Positions 1-7,403 of a stretch of 64,000 nucleotides of DNA are shown here, piece by piece (positions within the stretch are counted from its first letter, which is position 1; each line of letters begins with the position of its first letter). The position numbers were made by a program, and so were the translations under genes. Source of the stretch: Fretibacterium fastidiosum (GTDB lineage Bacteria > Synergistota > Synergistia > Synergistales > Aminobacteriaceae); assembly GCF_964642095.1 (NCBI RefSeq), contig NZ_OZ209244.1, positions 1,922,001 to 1,986,000 on the forward strand, read 5' to 3'. The notes under the pieces were generated by a model, which worked only from the letters and a program-made list of their open reading frames with translations, was not told the origin of the DNA and made no database searches.

Positions 1-973
1 CCAGCGCGTTGACGCACAGCGTCTGTTTCGCGGGGGCAAGGGTCACCGGCGCATAGGCCTTCAGCGACTGGTCATTCGTCGCCACGGCGTAGTCGTACTC
101 CATGAACTGCCTACCCTCCCGGACGGCCTGAAGGACCTGCGGGGCCGTCTTCTGGCCCTGAATGATGTCCCCCAGCTGTCGACCGATCATCGACTGGACC
201 GTAGAGTAGATGACGAAGCCGTCGTCGTCGATCAGGAGAAGGGCGGTCCGATCGCTGAGGATCCGGAAGGTCTTCATGCGTTCCTGGATCAGAGCATAGT
301 CCATGTCGATCCCGACCACTCCGGCGGTCCTGCCGTCGATTTTGATGGGGACGGAGATGGAGGAGATCAGGGTCTTGACGCCGTTTTGATAAGTGTAAAA
401 CTCCGGGTTCCCGACGATCGTCTCGCCCGTCTTGAGTGGGGTCGTGTAGTACTCGTTGCCGGAGGCGTAGATCGTCTCGGCCGTCACGTCGCGGGTGCGG
501 ACGGCCTGGCCGTTCCGTTCGACGAAGCTGGCCGTGAACTGTCCCTTTTTGCCGTACCACTCGCTGTCCGCGAAGTCGCCGTCGCGCCCGTCGAAGGCGT
601 CCGGCTCGAAGGCCACCCACATGGAGACGATCTCCGGCCTCTGGAGGGCGCCCGACTCAAGGAGCGCCAGCACGGTTTCCCGCGCGTTGGGTGCCTTGCT
701 GTCGATGCGGGGGATCGCTCCGGCGACCGTCAGGAGGATGTCGATGTTGCCCTTGATCTGATTCTGGATGTCGAGCGCGACCTCACCGATGGAGGCCAAC
801 GTCAGGACCTCGGCGTCGCGGGACGCCATGTTCGACGTGGAGACCGTCACGTAGGCGATGACGGAGCAGAAGACGATCAGGACGACGGACAGGATGCCGA
901 GGAGCAGCTTGCTCCTGAGCCGCAGGGCTCCGGAGCGCGAACCACGGGTGGAACGACTGGAAAAAACCGACAC
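1..973 (-). CDS. Methyl-accepting chemotaxis protein, N-terminal part (cut by window edge)
   Basis: The frame stays open from a GTG at 971-973 to the window edge, about 324 codons, with GGAGGG seven bases before the start. Residues about 25-47 form one membrane segment. The following roughly 270 residues look like a periplasmic double-Cache (dCache_1) sensor: typical phrases are MWVAFEPDAFDG, YYTTPLKTG, and SISVPIKIDGRTAGVVGIDM near the PAS-like end. In this family the sensor binds small ligands such as amino acids and signals through a cytoplasmic HAMP and methyl-accepting domain, which would lie beyond position 1. The assignment to chemotaxis rather than to a histidine kinase or diguanylate cyclase is inferred from the usual partner of this sensor, because the output domain is outside the window. 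Confidence 0.75.
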   Translation of the reverse strand, partial: MSVFSSRSTRGSRSGALRLRSKLLLGILSVVLIVFCSVIAYVTVSTSNMASRDAEVLTLASIGEVALDIQNQIKGNIDILLTVAGAIPRIDSKAPNARETVLALLESGALQRPEIVSMWVAFEPDAFDGRDGDFADSEWYGKKGQFTASFVERNGQAVRTRDVTAETIYASGNEYYTTPLKTGETIVGNPEFYTYQNGVKTLISSISVPIKIDGRTAGVVGIDMDYALIQERMKTFRILSDRTALLLIDDDGFVIYSTVQSMIGRQLGDIIQGQKTAPQVLQAVREGRQFMEYDYAVATNDQSLKAYAPVTLAPAKQTLCVNAL

Positions 974-1102
974 GATCAATCCCTCCAAAAATTGTCAGTT
1001 CATTTGGAAATCTGCAGCATCGACAGCCTGCAACGGTCGGGTTGCCTCGATGAGCGGCGGCGAAGAGGGGAGAACGCAGGGTCCTCCCCCCTGCCGAGGC
1101 GT

Positions 1103-1945
1103 TTACTGGGTCGGAGCGGTGAAGTGCCCGCGCTCCGACGGCCTCCACGAGATCAGGGCCAGGACGGCCCGCGCCCGCGTGCGGACGCCTCCCTTCTCCT
1201 CGCGCGCGCTCAGGAGCGACCGAAGGTCCGTTCCCCGCTCCGAGGCCGCCCTGCCCAGGCCCATCCCGTAGCGATCAAGGGCTTCCTCCAGGGTGAGCGT
1301 CCGATCCTCGATCCGCTCCGCAAAGTCCATGCGAGGGAGAAAGCCGTCCAGCCACAGCCGGTTGAAGATCGCCCACGCGATGCTCCGGTCGTTGTGGGGG
1401 TCGTCGCCTCGGTCGAGCCCCAGCTCCCCGGCCATGGACTCCGCCAGGGAGTCCTCCATGGCAACGTACTGCGCGACGACGCAGACCCCCCGGCTGGCCG
1501 CGGCCATCTTCGCCAGCCCCGATGAGGTCCGCGCGGGCCTGCACATGCAGGCGAACACCAGGTCGAAGCACCCCTTCAGGTCACCGATTTCATCGAGCTC
1601 CCAATCGTGCTTCAGGATCCGCAGGTTGGAGGCTCCGGCCGCTTTGGCCCGCTCCGCACAGAGCTCCAGCATCCTGGAGGAAACGTCCGCGGCGACCACG
1701 TCCTTTGCGACGGCGGCGAAGGGGAGCGCATAGCTCCCGTAGGCGCAGCCCACGTCCAGGACGGAGGTTTCCGGGCCGAGCATCCCTCCCCCGGTCAGGC
1801 AACGGACTACGCGCTCCGTCAGGTCGGCGCCGTAGGTGCGTTTGCTGGCGAGAAAGGACTCGGCCCTCGCGTCCCAGAAGGCCTCCGCCTCGGAGGCGTC
1901 CTGGGACTGACGGTCCAGAATCGCGTTGAAGAAGTCCACGTCCAT
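1103..1945 (-). CDS. Class I SAM-dependent methyltransferase
   Basis: The 280-residue protein has the seven-strand methyltransferase fold. The SAM motif VLDVGCAYGS is at residues 62-71, the acidic ribose-binding residue is D87, and a post-I region follows with NLRILKHDWE. Its substrate cannot be read from the sequence. The start ATG has GGAGAG eight to ten bases upstream. It lies 129 bases upstream of the chemoreceptor on the same strand, so the two may share a transcript, but the pairing gives no functional clue. The last 30 residues are basic and low in complexity and probably not part of the catalytic fold. Confidence 0.8.
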   Translation of the reverse strand: MDVDFFNAILDRQSQDASEAEAFWDARAESFLASKRTYGADLTERVVRCLTGGGMLGPETSVLDVGCAYGSYALPFAAVAKDVVAADVSSRMLELCAERAKAAGASNLRILKHDWELDEIGDLKGCFDLVFACMCRPARTSSGLAKMAAASRGVCVVAQYVAMEDSLAESMAGELGLDRGDDPHNDRSIAWAIFNRLWLDGFLPRMDFAERIEDRTLTLEEALDRYGMGLGRAASERGTDLRSLLSAREEKGGVRTRARAVLALISWRPSERGHFTAPTQ

Positions 1946-2089
1946 CGAAAAAATCTCTCCTTCCTAAACTCCTGAAAACCCTTCGGCGAGCGCAGACGCC
2001 TTTGGGCATAACGTAAGACATTGTCCTTCGTTGCCCAAAGTATAGCAGAAAAAGTCGGGGCAGGACAACGCCTGCCCTCCGACGGGGGC

Positions 2090-2132
2090 TGTAAACGAAA
2101 GAGGGAAGGGACCCCTCAGGGCCCCTTCCCTC
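2090..2132 (-). terminator. Terminator after the ZinT lipoprotein gene
   Basis: Arms 2101-2114 and 2119-2132 pair over 14 positions with one A.C mismatch and a four-base loop. On the minus strand the stem is followed by a short T-rich stretch (2090-2100). It sits 38 bases after the stop codon of the lipoprotein gene. Confidence 0.7.
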
Positions 2133-2169
2133 TCAATCTTCCCTTGATCTTTGGCGTGGATAAGCCGGG

Positions 2170-3429
2170 TTAGGGCAGCATCTCCACCATCTCGTCCGCC
2201 TCTTCAAGCATGTCGTGGGCAAACTTCGCAGCCGTCGTCGTGGACTCGCAGAGCGTCGGGAACCACATGGCCAACTTCGGATCGTCCAGCAGGGCCTCCA
2301 CGCTCTTGTCCCCGTAGCGCATGTGGAAGTGGATGAACCCGTCCTCGCTGTCCTTGCCCTTCGGCAGCAGGGTAAGGTACTTGTAGGGTCCCTCGGCCTC
2401 GGCCTTGAAGACGGCCCACGGTATGGGGTACTCTCCAAACTTCCGGGCTTCGATGCCGTCGAAGACGTAGGACACCGTCGCCTTGACGGCCCCCTTGTCG
2501 TCCATGAAGGTGAACTTGTTTCCCTCCACCTTCGCCCCGCCGGCGAAGTCGGATTTCAGCATCGTGTCTTTCATGAAGCCCTTCACGGCCTCCGGCGTGT
2601 AGGTCTTCCCCTTCACCGCGGCCTTCTTCGACACCGCCTCGTAGACGGGCTTCATCAGGGGGTCGTCCAGGAAGCTGATGGGGTTCACCCAAGTGCCCTT
2701 CCAGCCGTCGAGCGGGTTGACGCTCTTGAACATATCGACAATTTCTTTCACGGCCTCAGGGGTCGACATATCCTTTAAGAGGCGGGCGACATCTCCCGGT
2801 GCGCAGAGCGTCGGCCACCACATGGCCTTGGCGGCATCGTCGATCAGTGCCTTGAGGCTCTCGCTTCCGTAGCGCATGTGCCAGTGCTTGACTCCCTCCG
2901 GAGTATCGCTGTGCACTTTGAGCATCACCAGGTACTTGTATCCCTTCATCTTATCCGACGCGCCGCTTGCCGCCTCGAACTGATGCCACTCGATGTCGAA
3001 GGTCCCGAACTTCCGTTTTTCGACCCCGCGGGACGCGTAGGTCAGGGTTCCCAGGGAGGCTCCCTTGGAGTCCATGAAGGTGATCCCGCTTCCCTCCACC
3101 TTTATGCTGTCGAAAGCGGTCTGGTAAGAACGACCAAGGGCACTCTTCACACCCTTCTTGGTGTAAGCGGGCAAGGACGCCGCAGCTTTCTCGCAGACGG
3201 CGTCAATCTCGGGCGCATCCAAGGAACCGTAGAAACTCTTCCACTCTCCCTCCCAATCCTTCAACACCCCGACCTGAGGCTGAGGATTGGGAGCAGGGTT
3301 AGGATTCGGACTGGGGTTCGGGGTGTTCCCCGGGATGTTGTGGGGGCCCCCGCCGCATCCGCCCAGTGCCAGCAGGGCGATGAGGAGCACGGACAACAGA
3401 GTACCGAAACGCCATGATTTGTTTCTCAC
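2170..3429 (-). CDS. Lipoprotein with two tandem ZinT (YodA) metal-binding domains
   Basis: I start this gene at GTG 3427-3429, preceded by AAAGGAG; the frame is open further upstream but that part is not protein-like. The 419-residue product has a lipoprotein signal ending LALGGC with the lipidated Cys at residue 25, then a Pro/Asn linker (about 30-52). Two copies of a roughly 180-residue ZinT domain follow, at about 56-230 and 237-419. Each copy carries the family signature, HWHMRYG at 182-188 and HFHMRYG in the second. ZinT proteins bind zinc or cadmium in the periplasm and pass zinc to ZnuA. The tandem arrangement and membrane anchor are unusual, because known ZinT is a soluble single domain. 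No Zur site was recognised. Confidence 0.85.
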   Translation of the reverse strand: MRNKSWRFGTLLSVLLIALLALGGCGGGPHNIPGNTPNPSPNPNPAPNPQPQVGVLKDWEGEWKSFYGSLDAPEIDAVCEKAAASLPAYTKKGVKSALGRSYQTAFDSIKVEGSGITFMDSKGASLGTLTYASRGVEKRKFGTFDIEWHQFEAASGASDKMKGYKYLVMLKVHSDTPEGVKHWHMRYGSESLKALIDDAAKAMWWPTLCAPGDVARLLKDMSTPEAVKEIVDMFKSVNPLDGWKGTWVNPISFLDDPLMKPVYEAVSKKAAVKGKTYTPEAVKGFMKDTMLKSDFAGGAKVEGNKFTFMDDKGAVKATVSYVFDGIEARKFGEYPIPWAVFKAEAEGPYKYLTLLPKGKDSEDGFIHFHMRYGDKSVEALLDDPKLAMWFPTLCESTTTAAKFAHDMLEEADEMVEMLP

Positions 3430-3470
3430 GTTAACCACTCCTTTAAAAATTAAAATGATGAAACAATAGA

Positions 3471-3499
3471 AGTATAGCTCTAATTTTAGATAGCTGCAA
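3471..3499 (-). promoter_or_regulatory. Sigma-70-type promoter for the ZinT lipoprotein gene
   Basis: On the minus strand TTGCAG (3494-3499), 17 bases, then TATACT (3471-3476). The surrounding sequence is AT-rich against a GC-rich background, and transcription would start about 35 bases before the GTG start codon. Confidence 0.65.
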
Positions 3500-3586
3500 C
3501 TCTCCATTGCCATTTTGGCGTTTGGGGCGTGGCCAGGCCGTCTTGAGGAGCGCGTCAGCCTCCTGGCGTATTTCAACGTGCTGCGT

Positions 3587-3615
3587 TTGTCTAAGGGGGG
3601 CTGTCGGGGTACAAT
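3587..3615 (+). promoter_or_regulatory. Sigma-70-type promoter for the small exported protein
   Basis: TTGTCT (3587-3592), 17 bases, TACAAT (3610-3615). Transcription would begin near 3622, giving a very short leader that carries GGAGG at 3622-3626. Confidence 0.55.
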
Positions 3616-3637
3616 GGCGCCGGAGGTGTTGGTGTGC

Positions 3638-4117
3638 ATGTCTCGTATCTTTGGAAAGTCCGCTAGGGGAGGGGCCCTTCTGCTGGGGGCACTCTTATTG
3701 GCAAATCCGCCGACGCCGGCCCTGGGGGCCGAGGGGGACGCAGCCGCCGAGCAGACGGCAAGGGAGCTTCGGGCGGAGCTGTCCCGCCTGGGGTCCTCCG
3801 AGGACCCCGATGCGCGGGAGGTCCTTCTGCGCCAGATCATCGAGCGTTGCCCGGACACGGAGGAGGCGGAAGCCGCCCATTGGGCGCTTGCGGACCTCTG
3901 CCTGGACGGTTTCGCCGAACCGAGGGAGGAGCAGGCCCGCAGCGTGCTTGAGCAGTTCCTGAAGCGTTATTCCTCGTCGCGGTGGGCCACGCAGGTGAGG
4001 TGTCGCCTGTACTGCCTCTGCGAGGGAGCCGACGCGGAGCGCGCGGCACAGCTGAAGGCGGAGCTCCTGAAGGACAAGGCGCTGCCTCAGGTGATACGGA
4101 GGTCCTTCGAGCGATGA
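3638..4117 (+). CDS. Small exported TPR-like protein
   Basis: The 159-residue product begins with a signal peptide (basic MSRIFGKSAR, hydrophobic stretch, cleavage about PALGA|E). The rest is helical and acidic, with Ala/Glu-rich helix pairs (LRQIIERCPDTEEAEAAHWALADL, then a second similar pair), which resembles tetratricopeptide repeats of the YbgF/BamD kind. The helix quotation spans two adjoining short motifs rather than a catalytic site. ATG 3638 lies 11 bases after GGAGG; GTG 3632 in the same frame lies five bases after it and is equally possible. It is divergent from the ZinT lipoprotein gene. A periplasmic scaffolding role is only an inference from the fold. Confidence 0.6.
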   Translation: MSRIFGKSARGGALLLGALLLANPPTPALGAEGDAAAEQTARELRAELSRLGSSEDPDAREVLLRQIIERCPDTEEAEAAHWALADLCLDGFAEPREEQARSVLEQFLKRYSSSRWATQVRCRLYCLCEGADAERAAQLKAELLKDKALPQVIRRSFER

Positions 4118-4146
4118 CACGATAATGGCCCCGCACGATGTGAAAG

Positions 4147-4174
4147 CAGGTCCCCCTCGCGCGAGGGGGACCTG
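4147..4174. repeat. Perfect 28-base palindrome, first copy
   Basis: The palindrome is centred on CGC/GCG with outer arms starting CAGGTCCCC. The inner 24 bases recur exactly at 5310-5333. This copy has no good T run on either side, so it is a weak terminator at best. It lies between the small exported protein and the Rpn-type nuclease. Confidence 0.8.
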
Positions 4175-4279
4175 TTGGCGGTCAAAGATGCCGGCCGCAA
4201 GTTTTTGCTCTCATCACCCCTGATGGGACGGGCGGACTGCCGGCGATTCCAGGAAGGGAGCGTGTTGAACCCGAAGTGC

Positions 4280-5218
4280 TCAGGCCCCGGCGGCGTTGTC
4301 CTTCAGTGCTTCGACCTCGTCAAGGGACAGGCCGGTCGCCTGGGATATCTGACTTGGAGATAAACTCATGTCCAGCATCCGCCGCGCCGTTTCAACCCTG
4401 CCCAAGTCTCTGCCCCTGTTCTCGCCCTCGGTCATGGCCTCCTGCACCGCGAATTTCAGGTTGCTGCGGTAGTCCGTCTCGGCGCGCTCTCGCATCCTGT
4501 AGAGCGCGAGGTTCCCCCGTTTGCGGAAAAACGTCCGGACCCCATCCTCAAGCCGCTCGATCCCCCGGTCGCACTTCACCAATCGCTCCATCTCAACTTC
4601 CCCTCCTATCCGGCCAAGGTATTTCATCACGCGGCTCAGGCCCACATCCTCGACGCGGCCCGCCGCCGTCAGGCGTTTCAGCTTCGGCATCTCGATGAAA
4701 TGAAACTCCATGCCGTCGCAGTAACTCCGCTGTTCCTTCACGTCCAGAAGCCGGTGCAGCGATCGCCAGTCCTCCGCGCGATCCGGAAAAAGGCAGAAGT
4801 TCAGGATCGATACGAAGATGACCGGCCTCAGCTTGTCGTAGCTGTCGGAGACGGACAACTGGTCCGAGTAGCTGCACGAGGCGTAATAGAGAGCCCGTTC
4901 GAAGAAGTAGCCCTCTCTTCCCAGCTGAACCTCCACGTGGCACACCCGACCGTCCTCCGCGCGGGCCAAGACGTCCACGCAGGAGGTCCGGCCCTCGTCC
5001 CGACGGGGATCGTTCTCCCGATCCAGGTACTGCAGGGAGACGATGCCCGGCCCTGGAGCCAGGACGTCGTTCAGGAGGCGCAGAAGGTTCTCCTCGTTCC
5101 CCTTCGTGGCGAAGAGGTACTTGAAGACCACGTCGTTCAGGAGGTTTGCGGAACGAACGCAACGCTCCAACTCCTCCGGCGACAACTCGGTCGTCAGGCC
5201 TTCGCGTCCGCAGGTCAT
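4280..5218 (-). CDS. Rpn family recombination-promoting nuclease / putative transposase (PD-(D/E)XK)
   Basis: The 312-residue protein matches the Rpn/PDDEXK_2 family. The opening NDVVFKYLF is at residues 28-36, the catalytic-type aspartate is in SCVDVLAR (D82), and the E-x-Q half-motif is VEVQLG (E96, Q98). Next come the family phrases RALYYASCSYSDQL and VIFVSILNF, and a C-terminal helical tail. Escherichia coli Rpn proteins are DNA endonucleases that promote RecA-independent recombination. ATG 5216-5218 is preceded by AAGGTG; a second in-frame ATG at 5234-5236 has no ribosome site. The gene lies between two copies of one palindrome (4147-4174 and 5310-5333), which hints at mobility. Confidence 0.85.
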   Translation of the reverse strand: MTCGREGLTTELSPEELERCVRSANLLNDVVFKYLFATKGNEENLLRLLNDVLAPGPGIVSLQYLDRENDPRRDEGRTSCVDVLARAEDGRVCHVEVQLGREGYFFERALYYASCSYSDQLSVSDSYDKLRPVIFVSILNFCLFPDRAEDWRSLHRLLDVKEQRSYCDGMEFHFIEMPKLKRLTAAGRVEDVGLSRVMKYLGRIGGEVEMERLVKCDRGIERLEDGVRTFFRKRGNLALYRMRERAETDYRSNLKFAVQEAMTEGENRGRDLGRVETARRMLDMSLSPSQISQATGLSLDEVEALKDNAAGA

Positions 5219-5309
5219 GGCATTCACCTTCTCCATAACGGGTTGAGGCGCGGCAAGCCACAACCTCTTGAATTTATTATAGCCGATTTCGGCCCCACAG
5301 GTAAAAACA

Positions 5310-5333
5310 GGTCCCCCTCGCGCGAGGGGGACC
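5310..5333. terminator. Bidirectional terminator; second copy of the 24-base palindrome
   Basis: The perfect 24-base palindrome begins GGTCCCCC. It is followed by CTTTTT on the plus strand and by TGTTTTTA on the minus strand. On the minus strand it closes the V-ATPase operon, 26 bases after the subunit D stop. The same palindrome occurs at 4147-4174. Confidence 0.75.
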
Positions 5334-5358
5334 CTTTTTGACTTGTGGGCCGTCGGCG

Positions 5359-5979
5359 CTAGGCCGAGACGATCTCCTTGATCTTCATGAGGCGGCTGAG
5401 CGTGGAGCGCTCCTGTTCGTCCAGCTTCATGCTGATGTAGCGAATCGTCTCCTTGTAGTTGGGGATCATGACGTACTCCAGGGCGTTGACCCGGCGTCGG
5501 GTGCGCTCGATCTCGCCGGCCATCATGCGGATGGCCTTTTCCTCCGCCGCCATCTCCAGGAGCCGGAGGATCAGTTTGCTGAACTGCTCGAGCGCGGTGT
5601 CCAGCAGCACGGGGACGGAGACGAAGCCGTAGTTCACGGGGTTGCCCTCCTGCTCGACGTCGTACTCCGGGACCATGACGCTCATGACGTTGCGCCACTT
5701 CACGGACAGCGAACAGCTCGCGCCGGGGAACATGAGCGCCTGCTCCAGCACTTCGGGGGTCGTCTGCGCACGGGAGAGCACGAAGGTGCCGTAGCACTCC
5801 GCCAGCTCCTTCTCGACCTTTTCCCGCAGCTCCTTGCCCGCGCGCGCCTTCTCCAGGAACGCCTTGATCAGGGCGTCCTGTTTGTCCTTCAGGAGCTTGT
5901 GGCCCCTGACGGCCGTCGTCAGCCGCTTCTTGAGCTTGGAGAGCTCCATGCGGTTGGGGTTCACGTTGATGCGTGCCAT
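5359..5979 (-). CDS. atpD: V-type ATPase subunit D (central stalk)
   Basis: The 206-residue protein is the antiparallel coiled-coil rotor shaft of the V1 head. The N-terminus (RINVNPNRMELSKLKKRL) and the C-terminal RRVNALEYVMIPN segment are diagnostic of NtpD/AtpD. It turns inside the A3B3 hexamer and couples ATP use or synthesis to the membrane ring. It is the last gene of the operon, 14 bases after subunit B. Confidence 0.95.
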   Translation of the reverse strand: MARINVNPNRMELSKLKKRLTTAVRGHKLLKDKQDALIKAFLEKARAGKELREKVEKELAECYGTFVLSRAQTTPEVLEQALMFPGASCSLSVKWRNVMSVMVPEYDVEQEGNPVNYGFVSVPVLLDTALEQFSKLILRLLEMAAEEKAIRMMAGEIERTRRRVNALEYVMIPNYKETIRYISMKLDEQERSTLSRLMKIKEIVSA

Positions 5980-5993
5980 CGCTCACCGCCCCC

Positions 5994-7403
5994 TCAGGCC
6001 TTCGCGCCCTGTGCCGCCTTTTTCTCGAGCAGAGGCTTCAAGTACTTGTCGATGTAGGCGTCGCGGACGCGCTTCAACTCCTTGGTCGGGACCATGGTGA
6101 GCAGGTTCCAGCCCAGGTCGAGGGTCTCCTGGATCGTTCGGTTCTCGTACTCGCCCTGGCGGATGTACGTGTCCTCAAAGACGTCGGAGAACTTGGCGAA
6201 GGCCTTGTCCTCATCGGAGAGCGCGCCCTCGCCCAGGATGACCGCCAGCTCCTTCGCGTCCTTGCCGCGGGAGTAGGCGGCGAACAACTGGTTCATCAGG
6301 TCCGCGTGGTCCTCGCGGGTCTTGTCCTTGCCGATGCCCTTGTCCTTCAGTCGGGACAGGGAGGGCATGACGTCCACCGGCGGGTAGATGCCCTGGCGGT
6401 GCAGGCTGCGGCTCAGGATGATCTGGCCCTCCGTGATGTAGCCCGTAAGGTCCGGGATGGGGTGCGTCTTGTCGTCCTCCGGCATGGTGAGGATCGGGAT
6501 CTGGGTGATGGAGCCCACCTTGCCCTTCAGACGGCCGGCGCGCTCGTACATCGTCGCGAGGTCCGTGTAGAGGTAGCCGGGGTAGCCGCGGCGACCGGGG
6601 ACCTCCTTGCGCGCCGCGGAGATCTCGCGCAGGGCCTCGCAGTAGTTCGTGAGGTCCGTCAGGATGACCACGACGTGCATACCGCACTCGAACGCCAGGT
6701 ACTCCGCGGCGGTCAGGGCGATGCGCGGCGTGCTGATGCGCTCGATCGCGGGGTCGTCCGCCAGGTTGATGTAGAGCACCGTGCGCTCCAGCGCGCCCGT
6801 CTTGCGGAAGTCCTCCATGAAGAAGGAGGCTTCCTCGAAGGTGATGCCCATGGCCGCGAACACGACGGCGAAGTCCTCGTGTCCGCTGATGACGGTGGCC
6901 TGGCGCGCGATCTGCGCCGCCATGCGGTTGTGGGGGAGGCCTGACGCCGAGAAGATGGGCAGCTTCTGGCCGCGGACCATGGGGTTCAGCCCGTCGATCG
7001 TCGAGATGCCCGTCTGGATGAACTCCGAGGGGAAGTCGCGGGAGTAGGGGTTCATGGGCATTCCGTTGATGTCCAGGGTCTGCTCTGCGATCAGGGGAGC
7101 ACCGCCGTCGATGGGCTCGCCGCGGCCGTTGAAGACGCGGCCCAACATGTCGCGGGATACGGGCAGGGTCTGCACCTTGCCCAGGAAGCGCACCTTCGTC
7201 TCGTTCGTGTCGATGCCGGAGGTGCCCTCGAAAACCTGCACCAGCGCGCGGTCGGACTCGATCTCGAGGACGCGGCCGCGCCGCCTCTCGCCGCTTGCCA
7301 GCTCGATTTCCGCCAGCTCGTCGTAACGGACGTCCCGGGTGCTCTCCACCATCATCAGGGGGCCGGAGATGTTGGATATGGTCCTGTACTCCTTAGGCAA
7401 CAT
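5994..7403 (-). CDS. atpB: V-type ATPase subunit B (non-catalytic)
   Basis: The 469-residue protein is a full-length V/A-type B subunit, with IFSASGLPHNRMAAQIARQA in place of a functional P-loop, YLYTDLATMYERAG, and ITEGQIILSR. It forms the regulatory half of each nucleotide site in V1. ATG 7401-7403 is five bases after GGAGGTGA and lies inside the end of the subunit A gene (11-base overlap), which implies translational coupling and equal dosage. An in-frame GTG at 7410-7412 overlaps the ribosome site and is unlikely. Confidence 0.95.
   Translation of the reverse strand: MLPKEYRTISNISGPLMMVESTRDVRYDELAEIELASGERRRGRVLEIESDRALVQVFEGTSGIDTNETKVRFLGKVQTLPVSRDMLGRVFNGRGEPIDGGAPLIAEQTLDINGMPMNPYSRDFPSEFIQTGISTIDGLNPMVRGQKLPIFSASGLPHNRMAAQIARQATVISGHEDFAVVFAAMGITFEEASFFMEDFRKTGALERTVLYINLADDPAIERISTPRIALTAAEYLAFECGMHVVVILTDLTNYCEALREISAARKEVPGRRGYPGYLYTDLATMYERAGRLKGKVGSITQIPILTMPEDDKTHPIPDLTGYITEGQIILSRSLHRQGIYPPVDVMPSLSRLKDKGIGKDKTREDHADLMNQLFAAYSRGKDAKELAVILGEGALSDEDKAFAKFSDVFEDTYIRQGEYENRTIQETLDLGWNLLTMVPTKELKRVRDAYIDKYLKPLLEKKAAQGAKA

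Noticed and set aside
3430..3858. N-terminal extension of the ZinT lipoprotein frame by 143 codons
   Set aside because: The extension is Arg/Ser-rich, crosses the promoter region and would bury the lipoprotein signal; GTG 3429 with AAAGGAG is the start.
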